Below are positions 16,670-26,111 of a stretch of DNA of 64,000 bases, one piece after another. The notes beneath the pieces are model-generated. The model was not told where the DNA came from, did not search any database, and saw nothing but the letters and a program-made list of their open reading frames with translations. The stretch spans positions 62,001 to 126,000 of IMG/VR virus record IMGVR_UViG_3300026382_000006; one strand, given 5' to 3'. The position numbers and the translations under genes were made by a program. The DNA comes from a virus. Numbering within the stretch: position 1 is the stretch's first letter; each line of letters begins with the position of its first letter.

Positions 16670-16677
16670 GTAATATA
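16670..16677 (-). promoter_or_regulatory. TATATTAC early-type promoter box
   Basis: The minus strand carries TATATTAC in TTTCATTTATATATTACTAA, 43 bases from box to the ATG at 16634. The block is nearly identical to that at 9832-9839, including downstream spacing to AACAAA and AAAGGAG. It drives the accessory two-gene cassette. Confidence 0.55.
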
Positions 16678-16698
16678 TAAATGAAAAAAATTGGAAAT

Positions 16699-17256
16699 TT
16701 ATAGAGACTTATTCTCTATAAATTTATAAACATATTTTGGTAAAGCAGGAATCCCGTATTTAAACTGATTATGTAGTTCAAAGATAACCTTACTATCTTT
16801 ATTTTTTTCTTTTAAAGACACTATAGAAGGATTACCTAATTCAAGGTTTAGTTTAATTACTCTCTCTTCTCTATTTTTTACTATGGCGGTATCTTTCCAA
16901 TTTGGATCATTAATAGGATACGGTTTCTTAAGTTCAGGATTAATTCTCGGATTATCTATTAATTCAATCTCCTTAAGAATAGCAGACATGTATCTAATAG
17001 TTCCATTCCTACAAGATACTTCAATTATAGGTCTAAAGTATTTTATTTTATCTTTATTCTGTTCTTCGTATTTTATTAGCTCATCTGGTAAATATCTAAA
17101 TTCTTCAAGTTTATTAAGATACTCTTCAGTAAACTCTACGTAAGGTTTCCATGTTTCATCAACACCATCATATATTACAGAAAGTTCCCCATTGTTTAAA
17201 GCATCTACTTGTTCCTTTTTATTAATTGTAAATTCTAAGTTATTAATTTTAATCAT
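16699..17256 (-). CDS. Hypothetical protein, 185 aa
   Basis: 185 residues, acidic, mixed alpha/beta, no recognised family and no membrane segment. Its ATG overlaps the ligase stop by 8 bases (ATGATTAA), implying translational coupling to the ligase. That context suggests a replication or repair accessory role, but no motif supports it directly. Confidence 0.65.
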   Translation of the reverse strand: MIKINNLEFTINKKEQVDALNNGELSVIYDGVDETWKPYVEFTEEYLNKLEEFRYLPDELIKYEEQNKDKIKYFRPIIEVSCRNGTIRYMSAILKEIELIDNPRINPELKKPYPINDPNWKDTAIVKNREERVIKLNLELGNPSIVSLKEKNKDSKVIFELHNQFKYGIPALPKYVYKFIENKSL

Positions 17257-18550
17257 TTTTGACTCCTTTTATTAAATCCGTTTCATCTTTATCAAATCTG
17301 ATACCATTAAAGACTGGTAAAAATAACGATAAATTACCGTTATCATCAGTAATAAACTCGTTATATTTTACTTCTACAATTCTTCCTATATAATAATCTT
17401 TAGGCAAATCACGATCCTTGTCTGTTAAACCACTACCAACCGATACTCTTAGTTTACCGTCATCTGTTTCACATTGTAAACTACCAATCATATTTTTATA
17501 TTTACCACTGCCCTCAGTAACGCCCGCTACCCTTAAATCAATTGTGTTTTCTGCTTTTAATTTTCTAAAAGCGTCACTACGTTTAAACTCGTATTCCCTA
17601 TTAACAGGTTTAATCATTATACCTTCTTTACCATTTTGCAAGACTTCATGGAACTTTTCATCAATACGTTCTCTATTTGTATAATCTACTTTTTCATATG
17701 GTACCTTTATTATGGTATCAGAATAGTATCTATCGAATAACGCATCTAACCTTTTCTTTCTTTCTGATAAAATTACAGATTTTCTAGTTTCCCATTCCTC
17801 CTTGGTTATTATATCAAATACATAATAAACTAAATGACTATCGTCTATGTCAAGTTTTGGATCTTGCATTTGGCTATTTAAAAAACCTGATAATTTTTTA
17901 CGAGAAAACTTCTTACTTATTAATTCACCATCTAATATATAGTTTCTGTATTTAGCATTAAATCTAACAAATAAATTTAATGCCTTATTGAGACTAGGTA
18001 GTAAGATTTCATTTCCTTTTCTAGTATAGACACCTATTATTTCCTCATTACCTATTTCTACTAGTATTCTAACACCATCTAGTTTTTCTTCTAAATAAAC
18101 AGGAAAATCTTTTTTCTTTAAAGGTTTCTTTACAGCTAATTGTACAGGAAATTCAGGAATTAAGTTATCATATACCTTATTAAAAGTTTTTACAGACACA
18201 CCAATATCTAAATTCCTTCTAAGTATTAAATCCAACAAATTTTTATATTCATCTGGTAAATTATATCTAAGACAAGACAAAGTTTCATAAGCACTACTAC
18301 CAGTAATCTCTCTACTATTTAAAAGATCCAGAATACTAAATATAGCATTTAGATAATCTTCCAATTCAATTTTAGAACATTCTGAGACATTATCAATTTT
18401 TGAAAATTGATAATGTCTATTTGTATCATATGTATATTTTAACAATTTAATCCAATCTTTGTTATTCCTGTATTTTTCTAAAATCTCAATCTTATCGTTT
18501 CTTTTGTTGGTATTACGTAGTTCTTCAATAATTTCTAATACGTTTTTCAT
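17249..18550 (-). CDS. ATP-dependent DNA ligase
   Basis: 433 residues, the size of phage ATP ligases. Motif I, the adenylated lysine site, is EEKLDGVR with Lys156. Then VYTRKGNEI (motif Ia), DGELISK (motif III), EGIMIKP (motif IV) and FRKLKAE (motif V) appear in order. A C-terminal OB-fold follows with GSGKYKNMIGSLQCE, usual for these ligases. Residues 1-150 are a helical N-terminal domain. It seals nicks during phage replication and repair. It lies in a minus-strand block with the UvsW-like helicase upstream. Confidence 0.92.
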   Translation of the reverse strand: MKNVLEIIEELRNTNKRNDKIEILEKYRNNKDWIKLLKYTYDTNRHYQFSKIDNVSECSKIELEDYLNAIFSILDLLNSREITGSSAYETLSCLRYNLPDEYKNLLDLILRRNLDIGVSVKTFNKVYDNLIPEFPVQLAVKKPLKKKDFPVYLEEKLDGVRILVEIGNEEIIGVYTRKGNEILLPSLNKALNLFVRFNAKYRNYILDGELISKKFSRKKLSGFLNSQMQDPKLDIDDSHLVYYVFDIITKEEWETRKSVILSERKKRLDALFDRYYSDTIIKVPYEKVDYTNRERIDEKFHEVLQNGKEGIMIKPVNREYEFKRSDAFRKLKAENTIDLRVAGVTEGSGKYKNMIGSLQCETDDGKLRVSVGSGLTDKDRDLPKDYYIGRIVEVKYNEFITDDNGNLSLFLPVFNGIRFDKDETDLIKGVKND

Positions 18551-18562
18551 TATTCAACCCTT

Positions 18563-20074
18563 TTAAATATTGTTCTTATAGACTACAAATTTTACATCTT
18601 TAGCAATATCTTTAAAATATTTAATTCGATTGTAATTATATCGTCTATGGGATTTTATATCACCAGACCATAAATAGTAAAAGTAAACATCTCTATCTTT
18701 CAAGTCCCTTAATCTACCTATAGATTGTTTATTGGCTGCAGGACTATCTATCGCTACTGTTTGTATTACTGCTCTCAGATTTTTAATATCTACAGCTGTG
18801 CCTAAACTATTAATAGTAGATACGATTATATCAGCTGTTTCAATGCTGCTATATTCGTCTTCCCCGCTATTATATTTTATAATGTTTAAATCCTTAACTC
18901 TATCTTTAAAGTAATCTCTGATTAAAGTACACATTTCTATAGTACCTGCAAATATTAATAACTTATCTACGTCTGTTTTATATTTAGCATAACCAGCTAA
19001 ATAGATATCAAAAATCATTTTTAAATACCTCTCTAACATATCTGAGTTTCTGATAATAGATTGTTCAAATGTAGCTTGATTATATCCAAATCCTCTATCG
19101 AATCTAATACGTTTAGGATTTCTAAAATGATATTTAATGGATATCACATTTATATAGCGTTTATCTACTAAGTTTTGTAATCTATGTTCTTCAGGAAATA
19201 ACAATGCATGCATTTTCTTTAATCTATAATCATTCGTATCTAAAGTAGCTGTGAGTCCTAATAAGAAATTTACATTAGCAAATAACATAAATCTAAACAC
19301 ATTATGAAATTCCAAATGAGACTCATCGTTCAATACTACTGAAAAATCTAATTCTTCTGCTATTTTATCTGGAGATACAGAAAAACTAAATATCTCGTCC
19401 ACATTTAACCATTCTCTTATATATTTACTAATAGTAGACATAGATGCAATATAACACTTTATTTTATCTTTTTCTTCTTTAGGTAATTCAAATAGTTTTC
19501 TTAAGCTATCACTACCTCTTATTACATAAATTTCTTCAGGTTTTATATTAGTGTTACTAGTTACATCCCCTATCCATTTTTCTATATACATAGGTAATAC
19601 CAGTATTAGAAATCTCTTTTTTATTTCAGCTAACATCTCTAATGCTAAAATAGACTTACCCCCTCCTGTTCTTAGGTTTACAATTGTAGTATGCTTATCT
19701 TTAAAATTCTTTAACATAGATTCTTTATAAGTTTTCTGATAATCTCTTAATTCAAATCCATGTGTTGTCTCTATTTCTATATTTTTACCTATTACAGGTT
19801 TTACATCATCTATCTTTATTTCTTCGTTAGGATAAAGAGTTTGTAACGTAGTTAGCATATCTCCCAGTACAGTAATTGGATATCTTATTACATTATTTCT
19901 ATAATCTATTACAAAAAATTCTTTATCTACTTGTACTTTTTGATTTCTACTTCTTTTACTAGGTCTTTTAAAAGTCTTTAAATTCTTATTAAATAAAAAT
20001 AAATCAAAAATTAGTTTATCGAACATATCGGAAGTAATTGTGAAAAATTGTTTAAATTTATTAATAGTTATCAT
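18563..20074 (-). CDS. UvsW-like SF2 DNA helicase
   Basis: 503 residues. GFELRDYQKTY (Q-like motif), Walker A LRTGGGKS at 134-141, NDESH (motif II, DEAD/DEAH position), GLTATLD (motif III), and QSIGRLRD with a terminal YFYYLW strand (motif VI region) occur in the order of SF2 helicases. The closest named type is T4 UvsW, which branch-migrates and unwinds recombination and stalled-fork structures. The N-terminal 100 residues are a separate domain. Next to the ligase on the same strand, it fits a recombination and replication block. Confidence 0.85.
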   Translation of the reverse strand: MITINKFKQFFTITSDMFDKLIFDLFLFNKNLKTFKRPSKRSRNQKVQVDKEFFVIDYRNNVIRYPITVLGDMLTTLQTLYPNEEIKIDDVKPVIGKNIEIETTHGFELRDYQKTYKESMLKNFKDKHTTIVNLRTGGGKSILALEMLAEIKKRFLILVLPMYIEKWIGDVTSNTNIKPEEIYVIRGSDSLRKLFELPKEEKDKIKCYIASMSTISKYIREWLNVDEIFSFSVSPDKIAEELDFSVVLNDESHLEFHNVFRFMLFANVNFLLGLTATLDTNDYRLKKMHALLFPEEHRLQNLVDKRYINVISIKYHFRNPKRIRFDRGFGYNQATFEQSIIRNSDMLERYLKMIFDIYLAGYAKYKTDVDKLLIFAGTIEMCTLIRDYFKDRVKDLNIIKYNSGEDEYSSIETADIIVSTINSLGTAVDIKNLRAVIQTVAIDSPAANKQSIGRLRDLKDRDVYFYYLWSGDIKSHRRYNYNRIKYFKDIAKDVKFVVYKNNI

Positions 20075-20134
20075 TGTTTCCTCCTTAGGATCAAACTGTC
20101 ATTGATATATAGAGCGGTGAAAATAATGAATAGA

Positions 20135-20160
20135 CTATAGGAGATTCTACTCTCCTATAG
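20135..20160 (-). terminator. Hairpin after small membrane protein pair
   Basis: CTATAGGAGA and its complement around a 6-base loop, overlapping the stop of the gene at 20155. Same TAGGAGA arm as at 12521, 21038 and 44257. Confidence 0.6.
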
Positions 20161-20607
20161 CGCCTTTTGTAAATCATGATTTACAAGATACGATATCATC
20201 TTCTCTCTATTTATTTTCAATGTTCTACAAATTGATTTTATAAATTTGCCAAAGATATAATTAAGTTCTTCTGGTTCATTTTTTAAATATGAATTACTAG
20301 TACGTTTAATATATCTATCTACACTATATATAATCTGTTTATAATCAGATATTTTTGCAAAATAGTGTATAGACAAAATTGCTAAAATCAGTATAAAAAT
20401 ATATACTACTACTATAGCTGCTTCCGATGCAGTAGCGTTAACAATCGCTTTCTCAATAGTAGGTATTAATATTGCTGTTAATAATAATATTGTTAAAACT
20501 AGTGTTACCTTTATCATTGTTTTTCTGTAGACTCTAGAAACTTCACTCCTTACATATTTTAAATAATTTAATATCTCCGTAGGAGATAATTGTATTTTAC
20601 TACCCAT
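20155..20607 (-). CDS. Membrane protein, 150 aa, two spans
   Basis: 150 residues with two hydrophobic segments (about 32-55, VTLVLTILLLTAILIPTI, and 63-85, AAIVVVYIFILILAILSI) flanked by cytosolic-looking basic ends. No family recognised. It overlaps the 3' end of the 20600 gene by 8 bases; that protein also has two spans, so they may form a pair. They lie between the RNAP genes and the UvsW gene. A role in the infected-cell membrane is inferred, not shown. Confidence 0.65.
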   Translation of the reverse strand: MGSKIQLSPTEILNYLKYVRSEVSRVYRKTMIKVTLVLTILLLTAILIPTIEKAIVNATASEAAIVVVYIFILILAILSIHYFAKISDYKQIIYSVDRYIKRTSNSYLKNEPEELNYIFGKFIKSICRTLKINREKMISYLVNHDLQKAL

Positions 20608-20998
20608 GAGCGTCCCTTTCTAAATTTAGCATATCGTAGTATTTTTTATCTTTAAGATGTTTGCTAAACTCTTTAAAATGGATTCTGATAAAAGCAGAAA
20701 TTTTTCTAAAAAAATGTTCTTTTTCATCCCCCATCTCATATTCATAACCATCCAGTAAAGCTTCTAGAGATCTAGTCAACAGTATTCTATTGTTTAACTC
20801 TAAAATAATAAGAGTTAATATAAAAAAGGCAATTGTTAATAATGGAAACAACACATTAGATTCACAACTTACCTTAGTAGATACCACAGTCATTATACCA
20901 GCAGATATCACTGCTGTTAGTCCAGATAAATAATATAAATTTCTCTTATGCTTACGTATGTCCGCGTTTAATCCATCTCTATCTAGTCTACTCATCAT
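20600..20998 (-). CDS. Membrane protein, about 132 aa, two spans
   Basis: The frame can open at a GTG (21004), but AAAAAGGTG lies directly before the ATG pair at 20998/20995, so I start at 20998. Two hydrophobic segments (about 26-45 and 53-70, LLTIAFFILTLIILEL) are followed by a charged, helical C-terminal domain. The topology mirrors its downstream partner at 20155, with which it overlaps by 8 bases (TAG stop). No family recognised. Confidence 0.62.
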   Translation of the reverse strand: MMSRLDRDGLNADIRKHKRNLYYLSGLTAVISAGIMTVVSTKVSCESNVLFPLLTIAFFILTLIILELNNRILLTRSLEALLDGYEYEMGDEKEHFFRKISAFIRIHFKEFSKHLKDKKYYDMLNLERDAHG

Positions 20999-21037
20999 CT
21001 TCACCTTTTTAAAGATATTTCACATCAATGTAGAAAA

Positions 21038-21068
21038 AATAGTAGGAGATTACTTCTCTCCTACTATT
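21038..21068 (-). terminator. Hairpin after RNAP beta-prime-C gene
   Basis: AATAGTAGGAGA and its complement with a 7-base loop, overlapping the stop of the gene at 21050 on the minus strand. Confidence 0.62.
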
Positions 21069-23086
21069 TTAATAACTTCATTAGGTTTAAATAATACATC
21101 TAGCGGATGATCTGGTTTGAAATTTTTCTCATGTAGCGCTGGATCAGCTATTTTGGCTTGTAATTTACTCCAGCCATAGCTACCACCTATTGACCTATAA
21201 TCAATTGCATACTTCAACCCTACTAGGTCGTTATTTGGACTATTTCTACCCAGATCATAATTTTCATTATTAATATCCCAAGCAGTAAAAGGATACACTA
21301 AAGCTTCTAATAATGCAATATTAATATCCAGTTTCTTATTTACTAAATCGAACAATTTCTGGACTAATACATCTGGTGTAAATTCTGCTCTTTTAACGCC
21401 ATTTACTTTATAATATTTCCTTGTCTTAATTAGTTTCTTAAATTCTTTAGACAATGTAGCAAAATCGAATTCCATTTTTTCATATTGGATAATTGGTTTC
21501 TTATAATCCCAATTTTCTAAGTCTACTACATAGTTATCAAATTCATCTATTTCATATCCGTGCTTAATCACATACTGCCAAAAGTATGTTGTAAAGAATC
21601 CAAACTTATTACCAGATTTCAAATTGATAGGATCAAATACAGGTGCCTTATTACCTGTTTCTTCTATTAAAATATCTGATAACCTGGATACCTTATTAAG
21701 GTTAATTTTAAGAATGTTACCTATCTGTAGTACATCTTTTAGACCAAAAGCTTGTTCTTGCGGTATATGAATTCTGAGATGTTTTGTTTTCCTACCGAAA
21801 TACTTACTTAAAAATACCAATTTATTTTTATCTTTTACAGTAAAATACTTTTTAGCACTATTGTCTATCTCTACAGCACCACTACTAGCTGACTTTGTTA
21901 AGTGCTTAGTGGATATAATAGATTGCGATATAGGCTTAGTAATATTTACAGTATTTACATGCCCTACGTTTTGATGTGGGAACAGCGAATATGCTAATTC
22001 ACCATAGCATGCACTACAAATTTGTTTCTTATCTCTTAACTTACAATTCACCGCTGAACGTAATTTAATTGTTTGCCCTTCTAACCAAGTATGATCTTTT
22101 GTGATTACTTCTTCTTTACCAGTATTAGGATTTAAAAATCGTTTACCTATTAAATTTTTCAAATCTCCTTTATAAATAAGTTTTCCAGTAACTGGATCTA
22201 CTTCTTTAGGAGTTACATAATAGTCTACATATTCTTTACTACCACAATCCCCTATTACTAAGTTTTCAGCTACCATAGTAGCTAACTGTAATTCTCTTGC
22301 CATATATTCCGAATCCTGAATAGCTCGAGATGACAAGAATAAAGCTTTAGCACCTGCTCTAGATTCTATAGCTAATTCATAGATATTTTTAGCACCTAAG
22401 GTAAAACTATTTGTCATCGGTAAAGCAAATATTCTAGAATTAATTTCTGTAAGAAATCCTCTACTACCAAACAATTGTCTTAACTGATCCAGATTTACCA
22501 TCTTACTAAGATAAATCAATCTGATTATATTTTTATTATCTAATTTATTACGTACAATATCATCCAAGACATTGTATGTTTGTTCAATATGGTGTTGATC
22601 TGGGTGTTTAGTTACCTCTACTATTGAATCCAATAATTCTTTGTGAAATTGTACCTCTAAAATGTCTTGTACTTCTACACCAATTACATACTCTCCAAGA
22701 TGAGGTACTAAATCTTTTGTAATCTTATTTGTGGCTTTATATATTTCTTTTAACAACTCTCTAATTAGTATTCTACCATCTGAATACTTTTTAGCTACAT
22801 GCTCTGTAAATGTTTTAAACACCACACTAAACATTCCTGTATATGTACCGCTATTAAAATAACCTTCTTCATAATGTTTACTAATAAACATATCAGATAT
22901 AATAGGCATTTTTTTAGCTTCTTTTAGTTTTGTAACAAAATCCATAAAATATCTAAAGACAATAATTTCTCTAGGTTTAGCATCAATTACCACACCATCT
23001 TCAAACAGGATAGGAAATCCTGTTTTTAGATTTACTATTTCACTAGGTTTGAGATTGAATAGATTTCTTACTGGGATCGGGTTCAT
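21050..23086 (-). CDS. RNA polymerase beta-prime subunit, C-terminal part
   Basis: 678 residues from ATG 23086, chosen because AAAAAGGAGCCAAA precedes it; the longer frame's first eight codons would overlap the beta-C stop. Residues about 210-285 follow the beta-prime bridge-helix/trigger-loop layout: FGSRGF, then NSFTLGAKNIYEL, SRAGAKALFLSSRAIQDSEYM and IGDCGS, matching the bacterial pattern from GSRG to DCGT. About 60 residues on, NCKLRDKKQICSACYGE matches the second zinc-binding cluster, then SQSIISTKHLTKSAS corresponds to the AAQSIGEPGTQLT region. It is one of the split pieces of a phiKZ-type polymerase. The N-terminal beta-prime part with the catalytic DFDGD loop is not in this window. 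Confidence 0.85.
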   Translation of the reverse strand: MNPIPVRNLFNLKPSEIVNLKTGFPILFEDGVVIDAKPREIIVFRYFMDFVTKLKEAKKMPIISDMFISKHYEEGYFNSGTYTGMFSVVFKTFTEHVAKKYSDGRILIRELLKEIYKATNKITKDLVPHLGEYVIGVEVQDILEVQFHKELLDSIVEVTKHPDQHHIEQTYNVLDDIVRNKLDNKNIIRLIYLSKMVNLDQLRQLFGSRGFLTEINSRIFALPMTNSFTLGAKNIYELAIESRAGAKALFLSSRAIQDSEYMARELQLATMVAENLVIGDCGSKEYVDYYVTPKEVDPVTGKLIYKGDLKNLIGKRFLNPNTGKEEVITKDHTWLEGQTIKLRSAVNCKLRDKKQICSACYGELAYSLFPHQNVGHVNTVNITKPISQSIISTKHLTKSASSGAVEIDNSAKKYFTVKDKNKLVFLSKYFGRKTKHLRIHIPQEQAFGLKDVLQIGNILKINLNKVSRLSDILIEETGNKAPVFDPINLKSGNKFGFFTTYFWQYVIKHGYEIDEFDNYVVDLENWDYKKPIIQYEKMEFDFATLSKEFKKLIKTRKYYKVNGVKRAEFTPDVLVQKLFDLVNKKLDINIALLEALVYPFTAWDINNENYDLGRNSPNNDLVGLKYAIDYRSIGGSYGWSKLQAKIADPALHEKNFKPDHPLDVLFKPNEVIKIVGEK

Positions 23087-23099
23087 TTTGGCTCCTTTT

Positions 23100-25358
23100 T
23101 TACTCGTCATCTGTGTGGTCGTCTTCTATATGCTCCACAGAATCTAAATCAATTTTATTATCTACTTTTTCAATAGGTTCGTAATATCTGTGCTTATCTT
23201 CTACAAATTCTAAATCCAATCCTACTGAATTAAACAGTGTCTCTAGATTTACTAATGCTCTGTCTCCACCATATGGATGTTTATTTCTATCTATTAAGAC
23301 ATCAATATTGGTAGGTTTTTCAGCTTTCAGTATGTTTTCATATACCTTAGAGTGTGTTTCTACAGATGCTGCTCTATCTTTTAACTCAGCTAGTAACTTT
23401 CTACCACCATAACTAGCAAATATTCTAGATTCAGTTTCACCGATTGTTCTAGTAGGTGAATTTCTCCAAGGCAATCTATATTTATCGGATTTAGATACCC
23501 CAATAGGTAATCCAAAATGATTTAATTTTGCAGATGCACAACTTAACATGCCATCAGCGATTTTATTTAACAACATCATATATAGCGGTGCAATCATTAC
23601 AGGATCTTGTGTTACATATGTTTTCCCATATTCTTTATATTTCACAGGACCATACGGTGGCTTGAACTTACTATTCTCAATATCCAATACTACTTCATAT
23701 GCTCTTTTTTCCATTTCATTATTATAATGGATATAAAATTCATTTTCTACAATATCCTTTAACGTAACTTTGATTTCTTCAATCTCGTTATTTTCATAAG
23801 CCTCTTTAAATATCTCATACTGTGGTGTATCAATTAGTTTTAGAAACTCTAAGACATCATGATTCCAAATTACACCTATCTGTTCTAACGACAGTTTGTC
23901 TACATCATCTCCAGTAATTTCATCTTCTTTTTTGTTTAAAAATTCAGCAATATCTTGTCTTATAATCTTCTTAGCTTTTCTACTAGCTGCTCCAAAATAT
24001 CTTTCATAGAGTCTACCTATATTTAATCTAGAAACAGTAGATGCTGGGTCAGCAATAATATCAGCTCTGTTACCATCTTCATCCACAGGCATATTCTCAT
24101 CATCCCAGATTTGTACTATTACACCTTTAGCACCGTGATAGTCGGTTAGCTTCATACCTATGGTAGATTCCATTAAATATTCGATAACAAATTCTACTCT
24201 ATACAAATCCATATCTTCTTTACGATAAGTCTTTTTAATCCTAGCATTTTCTTTACTACTACCTAAAATATTCATAGCTTCAACCACTAATCTATTAAAC
24301 TCATGTCCCACTACCAAACTATTACCAGTAAGACTTTTATGTTGTTGATTTAAGTTATTATAAACAGATACAATCTGTTTATAAAAGTTTAATAACTCTT
24401 CTCCATATCTTTCTAACTGTTCATCAGTATTTTTAGGTAGTGTTTTCTTTTTCTTAGGATTTTTGTAGACTTTAATATCTACGACTTTACCTCCTTCACC
24501 GCTTACATAAACTACATTGTCAAAAATAGGATTAAAAGATTTCATATCTTCTATACCCATTAAACCTGGTACTAAATCGTCCCTATATTTCCTACTAGCA
24601 GCTACTACGGATGTTTCATTAATTTCTTCATATAGTTCAGGAAAAGCTTTAAAATGCTCATTATCTCCGTAAATATTTAACGGATAAGCATTTTCACCAA
24701 ACGTTATACTTCTAGATTCAAACATTCTAAACATCAACTTCTTTAAAGCACTTTTACTAATAATAAAACCATCTTCAGCTACGCCGTCTAAAGACATAAG
24801 CGCCATATTCATATTGACACCGATGCCGTAACCATCTTCTAACACAGTATTAGGCCATGCTACTTTTGTACCTGCTGGTATAACATCACCTGCAAAAAGA
24901 TTGTCTAACAAATCTTTATTAATATTATACTTAAATCCAAAATATGGATGAAACTTGTTATAATATGGAATCGACATAGAGTCAATTTTACCTGTTTCTA
25001 AATCTTTATAAATTACAACATACTCAGTAGGTTCTTTACCTAATGTGGTTTTATTATATCTATGTACTATAGATATAACTTCACTATCGTGTTCAAACTC
25101 TTTTGTAATCGCATATTTACCAAATTCATTTTCTAGACCAGTATAGACAATTCTTTTTTCTGGTTTTTCTAATACTAATATTTGCGCTACATGACTAGAC
25201 ATCATCAAACCTCTAGGACTACTATTATAAATGATGAATGGATTTAATCCTGAAGTAGCTAATAACCTATTATCAATTTTTAAATCAGGATCATGTTCTT
25301 TAAACTTATCAAACATGCTTTTAATTTCGTTAGACACTTGTAATCTTTTTTTGGACAT
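23100..25358 (-). CDS. RNA polymerase beta subunit, C-terminal part
   Basis: 752 residues. NMALMSLDGVAEDGFIIS at about 183-200 matches the conserved beta segment with the Glu-Asp pair near the active site. GMKLTDYHGAKGVI matches the beta pattern KLAGRHGNKGVI, and ADIIADPASTVSRLNIGRLYE matches DI-x-NP-x-G-x-PSRMN-x-GQ-x-x-E. The C-terminus holds the SRIFASYGGRKLLAELKDRA segment that pairs with beta-prime. It is the complement of the beta-N gene at 725-2407 and directly precedes beta-prime-C. Ribosome binding site AAAGGAGTCCAAT. Confidence 0.9.
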   Translation of the reverse strand: MSKKRLQVSNEIKSMFDKFKEHDPDLKIDNRLLATSGLNPFIIYNSSPRGLMMSSHVAQILVLEKPEKRIVYTGLENEFGKYAITKEFEHDSEVISIVHRYNKTTLGKEPTEYVVIYKDLETGKIDSMSIPYYNKFHPYFGFKYNINKDLLDNLFAGDVIPAGTKVAWPNTVLEDGYGIGVNMNMALMSLDGVAEDGFIISKSALKKLMFRMFESRSITFGENAYPLNIYGDNEHFKAFPELYEEINETSVVAASRKYRDDLVPGLMGIEDMKSFNPIFDNVVYVSGEGGKVVDIKVYKNPKKKKTLPKNTDEQLERYGEELLNFYKQIVSVYNNLNQQHKSLTGNSLVVGHEFNRLVVEAMNILGSSKENARIKKTYRKEDMDLYRVEFVIEYLMESTIGMKLTDYHGAKGVIVQIWDDENMPVDEDGNRADIIADPASTVSRLNIGRLYERYFGAASRKAKKIIRQDIAEFLNKKEDEITGDDVDKLSLEQIGVIWNHDVLEFLKLIDTPQYEIFKEAYENNEIEEIKVTLKDIVENEFYIHYNNEMEKRAYEVVLDIENSKFKPPYGPVKYKEYGKTYVTQDPVMIAPLYMMLLNKIADGMLSCASAKLNHFGLPIGVSKSDKYRLPWRNSPTRTIGETESRIFASYGGRKLLAELKDRAASVETHSKVYENILKAEKPTNIDVLIDRNKHPYGGDRALVNLETLFNSVGLDLEFVEDKHRYYEPIEKVDNKIDLDSVEHIEDDHTDDE

Positions 25359-25399
25359 ATTGGACTCCTTTTTTCTTAATTTCTAATCTATCCTAATTA

Positions 25400-25407
25400 A
25401 TAATATA
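25400..25407 (-). promoter_or_regulatory. TATATTAT promoter-like box upstream of RNAP genes
   Basis: The minus strand has TATATTATTAATTAGGATAGA, box starting 49 bases from the beta-C ATG. It lies in the 141-base divergent gap with the plus-strand gene at 25500. Confidence 0.42.
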
Positions 25408-25499
25408 TTATCTAAAAAATATTGAATTTCCATTGATTATTTAGATAAATTATATAATATTTCGTAATCTCTTTTTCAAAAGGGAGAAAGGATTGAGCC

Positions 25500-26099
25500 A
25501 TGAATATAAATGGAATAGAAATAGATACCGAAATTCTTATTTCTTTAATAGGTTCCGCAGTAGCGGGATTAGGTGCTATTTATTCTATTAAAGGTAAAAT
25601 TAATGAATTAACTGGTAGAATAGAAGATTTAGAAACAGAAAATGATAATTTAAAACATTATATTAATACTACTATAAAAGAACATAGTCTAAAAGTAGAA
25701 AAAGAATTAAATAAAAACATATCCGATATCAAAACAGAATTAGAAAAGGTAGAAAAAAATTTTACAAAAATAAACGAAAAGATCGAACATGATTTAACAG
25801 TTAAAATAAACGATGATAAATTGGAAATGGAAAATAGAACTAAACTCTTATTTAGTAAATATGATACACTACGTGATTTAATTTCTGAAAATGATAAAAT
25901 TGTAACTGGTATAAAAACACAAATTCTGACATTAGATAAAAGTATTGAATACATTCAATCCCACAGTGAAGTTTTTCACGAATATAAAGTCTTAAAAGCT
26001 GAAGTAGCCAGATTGACCAGAGACTTTAATACACTCGATGATAAATTAGATCGCGTCAGAGAGATGATGTTTGGACATTTGATGGAAGTTAAAAAATAA
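25500..26099 (+). CDS. Membrane-anchored coiled-coil protein
   Basis: 199 residues. A single hydrophobic segment near the N-terminus (residues about 11-30, ILISLIGSAVAGLGAIYSI) is followed by an almost continuous charged heptad-like region to the end (ELTGRIEDLETENDNLKHY onward). This is the layout of an inner-membrane anchored coiled coil. Binding site AGGATTGAGCC. It opens a two-gene plus-strand unit. Unknown function; spanin, tether or membrane-scaffold roles are all conceivable. Confidence 0.7.
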   Translation: MNINGIEIDTEILISLIGSAVAGLGAIYSIKGKINELTGRIEDLETENDNLKHYINTTIKEHSLKVEKELNKNISDIKTELEKVEKNFTKINEKIEHDLTVKINDDKLEMENRTKLLFSKYDTLRDLISENDKIVTGIKTQILTLDKSIEYIQSHSEVFHEYKVLKAEVARLTRDFNTLDDKLDRVREMMFGHLMEVKK

Positions 26100-26111
26100 A
26101 AAGGAAAGAAA

